From: Sulfurimonas sp.
GTDB lineage: Bacteria; Campylobacterota; Campylobacteria; Campylobacterales; Sulfurimonadaceae
DNA: 8,292 nt
NCBI GenBank assembly: GCA_030673275.1
Contig: DAOVJL010000042.1
Location: 1-8,292 of the forward strand
Direction: 5' to 3'
The notes beneath the pieces were generated by a model. The model worked only from the letters and a program-made list of their open reading frames with translations. It was not told where the DNA came from and did no database searches. Below, piece by piece: positions 1 through 5,879 of this stretch. Position 1 is the stretch's first letter; each line of letters opens with the position of its first letter. A program made the position numbers and the translations under genes.

Positions 1-208
1 CAGGTGACGTATCAATGCCATAAACTTTTTTAACACTTTTAGCGATTTCAAATCCTAACAGCCCTGTACCTACTCCAAAATCTAAAATCTCCATCTTTTT
101 GGTTAGTTTTATCTCTTTTTTTATGGCATCTGCTATTGTTAAAGCACCTTTGACTCTTGTACTGCCGGAATCCCAAATCTCAGCCCTGTCCTTAAAGTGG
201 TCTTGCAT
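1..208 (-). CDS. Class I SAM-dependent methyltransferase, N-terminal part (runs off left edge)
   Basis: The minus strand from the ATG at 208-206 reads 69 codons without a stop to the window edge. The protein starts MQDHFKDRAEIWDS and contains a clear motif I of Rossmann-fold methyltransferases, ILDFGVGTGLLGFEIA (about residues 46-61), followed by VYGIDTSP, where the acidic residue would bind the ribose of S-adenosylmethionine. The resemblance is to the Methyltransf_11/UbiE-type superfamily, but the substrate-determining C-terminal half is missing, so no substrate can be named. The start codon overlaps the stop of the upstream hydrolase gene as TGATG, which implies co-transcription and translational coupling. 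The methyltransferase fold is clear; the specific function is unknown. Confidence 0.85.
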   Translation of the reverse strand, partial: MQDHFKDRAEIWDSGSTRVKGALTIADAIKKEIKLTKKMEILDFGVGTGLLGFEIAKSVKKVYGIDTSP

Positions 209-801
209 CAAAGATTTGCTATCCAGTAATCAGAGTACTGTTGCTCCTGCTTAATAGTTGTTGTACCGCCATGTCCAGGGTACATAGTTTTATCATAGTC
301 AAGCTTTTTAAATCTCTCTAAAGAGGCTTTCATATCATCCGGTGATGAATATGGAAAATCTGTTCTGCCGATTGAGCGCTCAAAGATAAAGTCACCGCTA
401 AACATAGCATCACCTATCTCTATTGTTGAATTTCCAGGGCAATGTCCAGGGAAATGACGAAATTTTACTTTAACTCCGTCGAAATCAAACTCTTGATTTG
501 GTTCTACCTCTATATCTGGGGTAGATGGTGGTAAGTCTGGTCTCCAGCCACTGCCGGTTAGAAGCATTACATCACCTTTTGGAGTGTATAGTTTAATATT
601 TAGTTTTTTTTGAAGTTCAGCATTACACCATACATGATCAAAGTGTCCATGAGTGTTTAAAATTGCTATCGGGTTTGTAACATTATCCATAACCCACGCG
701 GTTGCACCAATCCCTGGATCTATTATAAAATCTTTACCGTCGGTAGTGACAATATAACAGTTAGTTTGGTATTCACCCATGGGTTGGACTTTAATCTGCA
801 T
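208..801 (-). CDS. MBL-fold metallo-hydrolase (glyoxalase II-like, Cj0809c/YcbL type)
   Basis: This is a 197-residue protein of the metallo-beta-lactamase superfamily and is probably a cytoplasmic hydrolase. The metal-binding signature THGHFDH is at residues 50-56 (H51, H53, D55, H56). Further ligands are H120 in FPGHCPGNS, D137 in FSGDFIF and H177 in PGHGGTT. The SIGRTDFP stretch (143-150) is typical of the short glyoxalase II-like YcbL group. True glyoxalase II carries an extra C-terminal helical glutathione-binding domain that is absent here, so hydroxyacylglutathione hydrolase activity is not assured. The start is an ATG preceded by AGAGGA on the minus strand (810-805), a good though rather close ribosome site. 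It is the first gene of a leftward unit with the methyltransferase and is divergent from nadE. From memory, C. jejuni has the same hydrolase-nadE neighbourhood. The substrate is unknown. Confidence 0.9.
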   Translation of the reverse strand: MQIKVQPMGEYQTNCYIVTTDGKDFIIDPGIGATAWVMDNVTNPIAILNTHGHFDHVWCNAELQKKLNIKLYTPKGDVMLLTGSGWRPDLPPSTPDIEVEPNQEFDFDGVKVKFRHFPGHCPGNSTIEIGDAMFSGDFIFERSIGRTDFPYSSPDDMKASLERFKKLDYDKTMYPGHGGTTTIKQEQQYSDYWIANL

Positions 802-816
802 ATATCCTCTTTTTTA

Positions 817-829
817 AGTTATTGTAACT
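817..829. repeat. Short perfect inverted repeat AGTTA-TTG-TAACT in divergent intergenic region
   Basis: The two 5-base arms are exact reverse complements around a 3-base spacer. The repeat sits between the ribosome site of the leftward hydrolase gene and the probable promoters. Related GTTAC words recur at 860-864 and 894-898. It could be a small operator, but a repeat this short in AT-rich DNA is easily produced by chance. Confidence 0.3.
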
Positions 830-833
830 AAAG

Positions 834-839
834 AATATA
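834..839 (-). promoter_or_regulatory. Possible -10 element for the hydrolase/methyltransferase unit
   Basis: The minus strand reads TATATT here, about 33 bases upstream of the hydrolase start codon. No -35 is recognisable, which is normal for sigma-70 promoters of Campylobacterota. A competing candidate TATAAG lies at 851-846. The assignment is tentative. Confidence 0.25.
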
Positions 840-874
840 AATAAACTTATAATTATTTTGTTACCAAACTTAGA

Positions 875-880
875 TATAAT
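875..880 (+). promoter_or_regulatory. Probable -10 element (TATAAT) for nadE operon
   Basis: A perfect TATAAT lies 31 bases upstream of the nadE ATG inside a very T/A-rich stretch. There is no consensus -35, in keeping with the known weak -35 requirement of epsilonproteobacterial sigma-70 promoters. A second TATAAT occurs at 848-853 on the same strand. The next gene starts are reached with short gaps, so this promoter may serve nadE, the aminotransferase, lpxK and argB together. Confidence 0.5.
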
Positions 881-911
881 ATTTTTTGTTAAAGTTACTT
901 AAAGGTTAGTG

Positions 912-1718
912 ATGAAGAAATATGAGCAGATGACAGAATATCTGCAACATTTTTTAGATAATGAAGTTCGTAAAACAGGACTAAACTCTGTTGTTTTAGG
1001 GCTTAGTGGGGGACTTGATTCTGCTGTTGTAGCAGTATTAGCCCAGAGAGTCTTTAAAGATAATCTTTTATGTGTGAAGATGCCATCACAATACTCTTCA
1101 CAGAGTTCACTTGATGATGCAGATGAGCTTTGTAGAGATTTTTCTATAAATGTTATTACTGCCTCGATAGAACCAATGTTAAAAGTATATGAAGAGTTAA
1201 ATCCAAATATGAACAATCTAAGAAAGGGTAACATCTCTTCACGACTTAGAATGACCACTCTTTTTGATATTTCGGCTAGAGAAAATGCTTTAGTTTTAGG
1301 AACTAGCAATAAGAGTGAACTGATGCTTGGTTATGGAACTCTTTACGGAGATCTTTCAAGCGCTATAAATCCAATAGGTGATTTATATAAAAGTGAAGTA
1401 TATGAGTTGGCAGAGTACTTAGGTGTGTCAAAAAGTATTATCAAAAAGCCACCTTCCGCAGACCTGTGGGATGGACAGAGTGATGAGGCCGATTTGGGTT
1501 ACACTTATGCTCAACTTGATAAGGCTATGAAGCTTTATGTAGAAGATAGACTAAGTAAAGAAGAGATAGTAGAATATGGTTGTGACAGAGATATGATTGA
1601 TATGATAATCAATAGAATTTTTCGTAATCAGTTTAAGAGAAAGATGCCGGTAATTGCAAAGTTGACATCTAGAACGATAAACCATGATTTTAATTATCCA
1701 AGAGATATAACATTATAA
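912..1718 (+). CDS. nadE: NH3-dependent NAD(+) synthetase
   Basis: NadE makes NAD from nicotinic acid adenine dinucleotide, ATP and ammonia, the last step of NAD biosynthesis in the cytoplasm. The protein is about 268 residues, the normal size for the ammonia-only form, with no N-terminal glutaminase domain. The ATP-pyrophosphatase P-loop SGGLDSA is at residues 32-38. Family motifs GTSNKSELMLGYGTLYGD (about 130-147) and KPPSADLWDGQSDE (about 179-192) are intact. Two starts are possible: GTG at 909 or the adjacent ATG at 912. I chose 912 because AAAGG at 901-905 is then 6 bases away rather than 3. It is divergent from the MBL hydrolase and 31 bases ahead of the aminotransferase gene. In Campylobacter and Helicobacter nadE is, as I recall, next to lpxK; here one gene separates them. 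Confidence 0.96.
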   Translation: MKKYEQMTEYLQHFLDNEVRKTGLNSVVLGLSGGLDSAVVAVLAQRVFKDNLLCVKMPSQYSSQSSLDDADELCRDFSINVITASIEPMLKVYEELNPNMNNLRKGNISSRLRMTTLFDISARENALVLGTSNKSELMLGYGTLYGDLSSAINPIGDLYKSEVYELAEYLGVSKSIIKKPPSADLWDGQSDEADLGYTYAQLDKAMKLYVEDRLSKEEIVEYGCDRDMIDMIINRIFRNQFKRKMPVIAKLTSRTINHDFNYPRDITL

Positions 1719-1736
1719 AAAATATAAAATAAAATT

Positions 1737-1742
1737 AGGGAG
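1737..1742 (+). promoter_or_regulatory. Ribosome binding site of the aminotransferase gene
   Basis: AGGGAG lies 7 bases before the ATG at 1750 and supports that start. A second purine patch, AGG at 1745-1747, is too close to be the main site. Confidence 0.6.
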
Positions 1743-1749
1743 ACAGGTA

Positions 1750-2871
1750 ATGAAAGTTCCATTTTGTAAATATGAGAGTAGCAGGGAAGCACATTCAAAT
1801 GTTAGTGATGTTTTAGATGGTGAAGAGTTAGATCAAGTTGCAGAGTTAGAGAGTGACTTTATCTCTTATGTTGGTGCTCAACATGCACTGGCTACTTCAC
1901 ATGGTACATCTGCTCTTCACTTAGCAATGTTAGCTCTTGATTTAAAGCGTGGTGATAAAATAGTCTGTTCTGTAAATACTCATCCAAATGTACCGGAAGT
2001 TGTTCGTCATTTTGATGCAGAGCCAATTTTTATAGATATTGATGCTGATACTTATAATATAAATCTTGATAAACTTGAAGTTTATCTGCAAGACAATCAA
2101 TCTAAAAAATTAAAAGCTGTTATAATTACTCATATTGCTGGTCAATGTACAGATTTAGACAGACTTTATAAAATGGCAAAAATATATGAGGTAAAGATTG
2201 TTGAAGACGCCAGTGAGGCTTTAGGTGCCACATATAATGGTCAAATGATTGGTTCAACCGGTGCTGATATTACATGTTTTAATTTTTCGTCTCATTTGAA
2301 AAAAGATGTTTGTAACGGCGGTATGTTGGTTTGTGATTCTGAGGAGATTATCCAGAGAGCTAAACTCCTAAGCTCACATGCTATGAAAAGAGATGAAGAC
2401 TCTTTAGAGTATATTTATGATGTTGTGGATATTGGATATGATTACTCTATGAGCCAGTTAGATGCTGCATATATTAGAGCACAAATAAAAGAACAAGATA
2501 GTAATTTAAAAAGAATAAAAGAGATTGCTGACATGTATAATGAAGCACTTGCATCAGTTGACCATGTAACAATTCCAGAATTGATTAGTAATGAACATAT
2601 ATACTCTCTATATATAATTAAGATAGATAAGAATAGAGATTCTTTTGCTTTAGAGCTTAAAAAAGAGGATGTTGAGGTTGGACTTCATTATATTCCACTT
2701 CATTTTTTATCATACTATAAAACTAAATATTCTCTGAAGATAAATAATTTTCCAACAGCACTTACAAGTTATCAGCAAGTAATGTCTCTTCCTATTTATC
2801 CAAGTATGAGTGATAAAGAAGTTGAATTTGTCATAAATAAAATAAAAACAGTTTCTTCTACAAGAGTTTAA
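1750..2871 (+). CDS. DegT/DnrJ/EryC1/StrS-family PLP-dependent aminotransferase
   Basis: This 373-residue protein of the sugar-aminotransferase (DegT/ArnB/PseC) family, fold type I, would usually transfer an amino group from glutamate to a nucleotide-linked keto-sugar. Recognisable parts are the phosphate-binding SHGTSALHLAM (50-60), HIAGQCTDLDRLY (128-140), VEDASEALGATYNG (151-164, with D153 placed to contact the PLP ring nitrogen), and the C-terminal GLHYIPLHFL (311-320) and SLPIYPSMSD (346-355) typical of the PseC-like branch. The lysine region is unusual: FNFSSHLKKDVCNGG (177-191) puts Leu183 where relatives such as ArnB have the Schiff-base lysine, with K184 and K185 directly after, and lacks the usual GEGG. 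The gene is 10 bases ahead of lpxK, so a role in lipid A or surface-sugar synthesis, possibly like GnnB, is my inference. The ATG has a good ribosome site. Confidence 0.88.
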   Translation: MKVPFCKYESSREAHSNVSDVLDGEELDQVAELESDFISYVGAQHALATSHGTSALHLAMLALDLKRGDKIVCSVNTHPNVPEVVRHFDAEPIFIDIDADTYNINLDKLEVYLQDNQSKKLKAVIITHIAGQCTDLDRLYKMAKIYEVKIVEDASEALGATYNGQMIGSTGADITCFNFSSHLKKDVCNGGMLVCDSEEIIQRAKLLSSHAMKRDEDSLEYIYDVVDIGYDYSMSQLDAAYIRAQIKEQDSNLKRIKEIADMYNEALASVDHVTIPELISNEHIYSLYIIKIDKNRDSFALELKKEDVEVGLHYIPLHFLSYYKTKYSLKINNFPTALTSYQQVMSLPIYPSMSDKEVEFVINKIKTVSSTRV

Positions 2872-2881
2872 AAGCATAGCT

Positions 2882-3793
2882 TTGAAAAAAAAAATAGTCT
2901 TTTGGGTTGAAGAATTTTTCTACAACCCAAGCTTTATTCAAAGAATTATCTCCTTTTTACTTTTACCACTCAGTCTAATTTATTGTTTAATGATGTATCT
3001 TAGGTTTAAGAGTAAAAGTGCAGAGAATTTTGATGTAAATATTATTAGTATTGGGAATCTTAGTGTTGGTGGAAGCGGTAAAACGCCGCTTGTTACAGCA
3101 CTTGCTTTAAACTATGAAAATGTAGCAATAGTCCTTCGCGGATACGGACGAGAGAGTAACGGTCTGCATGTCATAAGTAATGACAATGAGATTTTAGAAG
3201 ATGTAAAGATTAGCGGTGATGAGGCTATGATTTATGCTCGTAAAGTTCCAAAAGCTGTAGTTATTGTAAGTGAAGATAGAAAAGATGGTATCAAAAAAGC
3301 TAAAGAGCTGGGTGCGAAGATTATATTTTTGGATGATGCTTACTCAAAACACGATATTAAAAAACTTGATATTTTAATTGATGTAAATAGTGAAAACTCA
3401 TTTTGTTTACCCGCAGGACCTTTTAGAGAGAGATTATGGGCTTCTAAAGAGGCTGTCATAGTAAAAGACGGTGTGGATTTTAAACGAGAAGTGGAGCTTA
3501 AAGACAAGTGTGATAAAATGTCACTCGTAACAGCCATTGCAAGACCGGAACGGTTGGATAGTTTTTTACCGGATGTTGTTAGTAAAAATTATTTTGAAGA
3601 TCATCACTCATTTTCTAAAGATGAGTTAGAAGATGTTCTAAAAAAAGATGGCTCTGATTCACTTTTAGTAACTTATAAAGATTTTGTAAAAGTTGAATCG
3701 TTTGAACTTCCGTTGTCACTGCTAGATTTACATGTGGAAGTTGATAAGAAAATATTTAAAATTATAGAGGATTATTGTGCAAAAAAAGATTGA
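2882..3793 (+). CDS. lpxK: Tetraacyldisaccharide 4'-kinase (lipid A 4'-kinase)
   Basis: LpxK phosphorylates the 4' position of the tetraacyl disaccharide 1-phosphate at the inner face of the cytoplasmic membrane, giving lipid IVA. The 303-residue protein has a hydrophobic N-terminal membrane anchor (about 20-40), then IISIGNLSVGGSGKTP with the P-loop GGSGKT (63-68), VLRGYGRES (84-92), SGDEA (111-115) and PAGPFRERLW (177-186). FEDHH (238-242) supplies the His paired with the GDE-motif Asp in family members. The family's DDGFQH reads DDAYSKH (151-157), a divergence I believe is common in this phylum. The start is TTG, followed immediately by ten A's; no clear ribosome site precedes it, and the next Met lies beyond the membrane anchor. 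It begins 10 bases after the aminotransferase gene, and its 3' end overlaps argB by 17 bases. Confidence 0.92.
   Translation: MKKKIVFWVEEFFYNPSFIQRIISFLLLPLSLIYCLMMYLRFKSKSAENFDVNIISIGNLSVGGSGKTPLVTALALNYENVAIVLRGYGRESNGLHVISNDNEILEDVKISGDEAMIYARKVPKAVVIVSEDRKDGIKKAKELGAKIIFLDDAYSKHDIKKLDILIDVNSENSFCLPAGPFRERLWASKEAVIVKDGVDFKREVELKDKCDKMSLVTAIARPERLDSFLPDVVSKNYFEDHHSFSKDELEDVLKKDGSDSLLVTYKDFVKVESFELPLSLLDLHVEVDKKIFKIIEDYCAKKD
2885..2894 (+). repeat. A10 homopolymer immediately after the lpxK start codon
   Basis: Ten consecutive A's follow TTG and encode KKK plus the first base of an Ile codon. Loss of one A would give an immediate TAG stop after three lysines. Gain of one A would reach TGA within about nine codons. 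The tract is therefore a possible site for replication or transcriptional slippage; no evidence of actual variation is visible in one sequence. Confidence 0.6.
3766..3770 (+). promoter_or_regulatory. Ribosome binding site deciding the GTG start of argB
   Basis: AGAGG lies 6 bases upstream of the GTG at 3777, inside the 3' end of lpxK. The spacing supports the non-ATG start and translational coupling to lpxK. Confidence 0.65.
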
Positions 3794-4628
3794 AACAGTA
3801 CAGACACTGCTTGAAGCATTACCGTTTATTAAAGAGTTTAATAAAGAGATAGTTGTTATAAAATACGGTGGTTCAGCTCAAAGTTCGCCACAACTAAAAG
3901 AGAAATTTGCTGAAGATATACTGCTTATGTACTTAGTTGGAATTAAGCCTGTTATCATACATGGCGGGGGTAAAAAAATTACTGATATGTTGGATGCATT
4001 AAAAATTGAGACTAAGTTTATAGACGGTCAGCGTGTTACAACTAAAGAGGTGATGAGAATAGCTGAGATGATTTTAAGCGGTGAGATAAATAAAGAGATT
4101 GTTTCACTTCTTAACTCTCATGGGGCTAAAGCTATCGGTGTCAGTGGTAAAGATGCTCATTTTATTACAGCACGTGCAAAAGATTTCTCGAAGTGGGGAC
4201 TAACCGGAAATATCACTAATGTTAAACCTGATGTTGTATTAAATCTGATTCATGAGAAGTTTGTACCTGTTATCGCTCCAATTGCAGCAGGAACTGAGAT
4301 GGGGCATCCGGGGTTTAATATAAATGCCGATCTCTGTGCTTCACATGTGGCAAAAGCTATTGGTGCAAATAAGATAATATTTTTAACAGACACATCTGGT
4401 GTTTTGAGCAAGGATAAAGAGCTTTTAAGTACACTTACAAAAGATGAAGTTGAAGCTCTAAAAGCTGATGGTACTATTCACGGTGGTATGGTTCCTAAAG
4501 TTGATGCATGTCTTGAAGCGATCGAGGGCGGGGTACAAAAAGCACATATCATTGATGGTAGACTAGAGCACTCAATGTTGCTGGAGCTTTTTACATCTGC
4601 CGGTATCGGTACTCAGATAGTAAAGTAA
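3777..4628 (+). CDS. argB: Acetylglutamate kinase (N-acetyl-L-glutamate 5-phosphotransferase)
   Basis: ArgB phosphorylates N-acetylglutamate, the second step of arginine biosynthesis, in the cytoplasm. The 283-residue amino acid kinase has VVIKYGGSA (26-34, K29 at the ATP phosphates), IIHGGGKKIT (60-69), NINADLCA (181-188, substrate-binding), FLTDTSGVL (202-210) and HGGMVPKVDA (235-244, with the conserved K241). The N-terminal helix EALPFIKEF (13-21) and the C-terminal HSMLLELFTSAGIGTQ (265-280) resemble those of hexameric, arginine-inhibited enzymes, so feedback inhibition by arginine is likely. The GTG start has a good ribosome site and overlaps lpxK by 17 bases. No other arginine gene is in the window. 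It is the last gene of the rightward run; its stop is 7 bases from the stop of the convergent oxidoreductase, with no obvious terminator hairpin between. Confidence 0.97.
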   Translation: MQKKIETVQTLLEALPFIKEFNKEIVVIKYGGSAQSSPQLKEKFAEDILLMYLVGIKPVIIHGGGKKITDMLDALKIETKFIDGQRVTTKEVMRIAEMILSGEINKEIVSLLNSHGAKAIGVSGKDAHFITARAKDFSKWGLTGNITNVKPDVVLNLIHEKFVPVIAPIAAGTEMGHPGFNINADLCASHVAKAIGANKIIFLTDTSGVLSKDKELLSTLTKDEVEALKADGTIHGGMVPKVDACLEAIEGGVQKAHIIDGRLEHSMLLELFTSAGIGTQIVK

Positions 4629-4635
4629 TAAACGT

Positions 4636-5778
4636 TTACTTAGCCCTAGCCATCTTGTAAAAAAGTTTTTGTGTTGATAACTCCTTTGGTATCGGAGTGT
4701 TATGCAAAATATTTTCGCTTAAAATTTTTGCAAGATAGGGACCAAGCACAAAACCTCTTGAGCCAAGTGCATTTATGACATGCAGATTTGGATAGTACTC
4801 CAATGAATCTTCTGGGATTTTTGTTCCTTTGCTTATGGACGGATGCCTTTTTAGAGAGCTTTCATAATCTATGATTTTACCAATAACTGGAAAGTAACTT
4901 TTAATAGTTGCTCTCGCCCCCTTATATGTTTTTACTACTTCTAAATCTTCAAGCTTAATTAACTCATCTGCTTGAGAAAGAAGAGTTTTGATTTGTTCCT
5001 CATCTGTATTTATATAAAAAGCACATTTGTCACATGTAGTTTCACATTTCATATCTTGTGTGTCGTGCCTTTGCTGAGTAGCACCTATTGATACAGTGTC
5101 ATTATGTTTATTTGTTGAGACAGAGATAGATTTATGGATATTAAAAGGGATGTCAGTTGTTGTTTTGACATCAACTCTAAGCCCAAAAATCGGAGATATT
5201 TTCATATATGGAAGTTCTGCCAAAGAATCGCTTACTCCTTGGGCTAAAATAATGTTTTTAGCTTTTATATCTTCAACTTTATATAAGTCGTTTTCAAAAG
5301 TTAATTCTTTTATATCTTTTATGTAAAAATCACAATTTTGAAGTAATTTATTGCAAATTATCAGAGGTTCTAAAACAGCTGCGTCCTCATAAAAATACCC
5401 ATCTATATCTCTAAAGTTTTTTGAAATTTTTTGTAATTCTTGAGTATTGAAATATTTATAATTTATACTATTTGTTTGCAGCTTTTCTTGATTAAAGTTG
5501 TCATTAGCAACTCTAAGAACACCTTTTTTATCGACTGCTTCAGGGATTAGTTTTTCATAAAAGTTTATGGAAAACTCTAAAGCATCATTGACAAAACTGT
5601 TATAAAGATTTTTTTTGCCCGGAAGAGGGGAGAGAAAGGCTCCTGCCGCACCACTCGCTCCACCAGCGATTCCTTCTCTATCCACAACAGCAACTTTTTT
5701 ACCATTTTGTTGTAAAAAGTAAGCAATATTACATCCGGCACTTCCAGCACCGATTATTAAGTAGTCATATGTTTTCAT
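4636..5778 (-). CDS. FAD-dependent oxidoreductase, MnmC oxidase-domain-like (tRNA wobble-uridine modification)
   Basis: This 380-residue DAO-type flavoprotein starts with YLIIGAGSAGCNIAYFL (6-22), a dinucleotide-binding fold with GAGSAG at 10-15 and the acidic residue at D33. GGASGAAGAFLSPLPGKKN (39-57) parallels the ASGNRQGALYP region of MnmC. GARATIKSYFPVIGKIIDYE (287-306) and NALGSRGFVLGPYLA (336-350) parallel the C-terminal motifs of the E. coli MnmC oxidase domain, as I recall it. That domain removes the carboxymethyl group from cmnm5(s2)U34 in tRNA; the methyltransferase half of bifunctional MnmC is absent here. A Cys cluster, C245-x3-C249-x2-C252, is an extra feature. The start ATG has no ribosome site and lies only 7 bases after a TATAAT. 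It is convergent to argB and divergent from the DUF2018 gene. Another DAO amine oxidase function cannot be excluded. Confidence 0.8.
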   Translation of the reverse strand: MKTYDYLIIGAGSAGCNIAYFLQQNGKKVAVVDREGIAGGASGAAGAFLSPLPGKKNLYNSFVNDALEFSINFYEKLIPEAVDKKGVLRVANDNFNQEKLQTNSINYKYFNTQELQKISKNFRDIDGYFYEDAAVLEPLIICNKLLQNCDFYIKDIKELTFENDLYKVEDIKAKNIILAQGVSDSLAELPYMKISPIFGLRVDVKTTTDIPFNIHKSISVSTNKHNDTVSIGATQQRHDTQDMKCETTCDKCAFYINTDEEQIKTLLSQADELIKLEDLEVVKTYKGARATIKSYFPVIGKIIDYESSLKRHPSISKGTKIPEDSLEYYPNLHVINALGSRGFVLGPYLAKILSENILHNTPIPKELSTQKLFYKMARAK

Positions 5779-5785
5779 TAATCAT

Positions 5786-5791
5786 ATTATA
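5786..5791 (-). promoter_or_regulatory. Perfect -10 element (TATAAT) very close to the MnmC-like gene start
   Basis: The minus strand reads TATAAT with only 7 bases before the ATG at 5778. If used, transcription would begin at or within one or two bases of the start codon, giving a leaderless or near-leaderless message. The absence of any ribosome binding sequence fits that reading. Confidence 0.4.
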
Positions 5792-5842
5792 GAAAAATAA
5801 GACTTAATGACAGGTGTTAAGCCGTTATTATTATAGTAATGA

Positions 5843-5848
5843 TATAAT
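5843..5848 (+). promoter_or_regulatory. Probable -10 element (TATAAT) for the DUF2018-HP0241-like-ispB-hemA operon
   Basis: A perfect TATAAT stands 31 bases upstream of the DUF2018 gene, in A/T-rich sequence with no consensus -35. The gaps downstream (6 bases, 6 bases, then a 1-base overlap) suggest this is the main promoter for all four genes. Confidence 0.5.
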
Positions 5849-5867
5849 CGCAAATATATTTAAAATC

Positions 5868-5872
5868 AAGGA
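5868..5872 (+). promoter_or_regulatory. Ribosome binding site of the DUF2018 gene
   Basis: AAGGA lies 7 bases upstream of the ATG at 5880, which fixes the start of this short gene. Confidence 0.65.
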
Positions 5873-5879
5873 ATAATAA

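Noticed and set aside
899..1309. Minus-strand open frame of 136 codons opposite nadE
   Set aside because: It lies antisense inside a well-identified nadE gene, has a serine-rich low-complexity translation and shows no recognisable motif.
1713..1735. TATAAA-type -10 candidates between nadE and the aminotransferase gene
   Set aside because: The stretch is almost pure A/T, so such words are expected by chance. The 31-base gap fits read-through from the nadE promoter.
2872..2881. Riboswitch or attenuator between the aminotransferase gene and lpxK
   Set aside because: The gap is only 10 bases, with no room for structure.
3340..3537. Minus-strand open frame of 65 codons inside lpxK
   Set aside because: It is antisense to conserved LpxK motifs, has no ribosome site and resembles no known protein.
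5017..5046. CxxxCxxC reading as a radical SAM signature
   Set aside because: The protein is clearly a DAO-fold flavoprotein with an N-terminal FAD-binding motif. The cluster is in the middle of the chain, without a radical SAM barrel context.
5096..5326. Plus-strand open frame of 76 codons inside the MnmC-like gene
   Set aside because: It is a shadow of the oxidoreductase reading frame with no ribosome site or independent promoter evidence.
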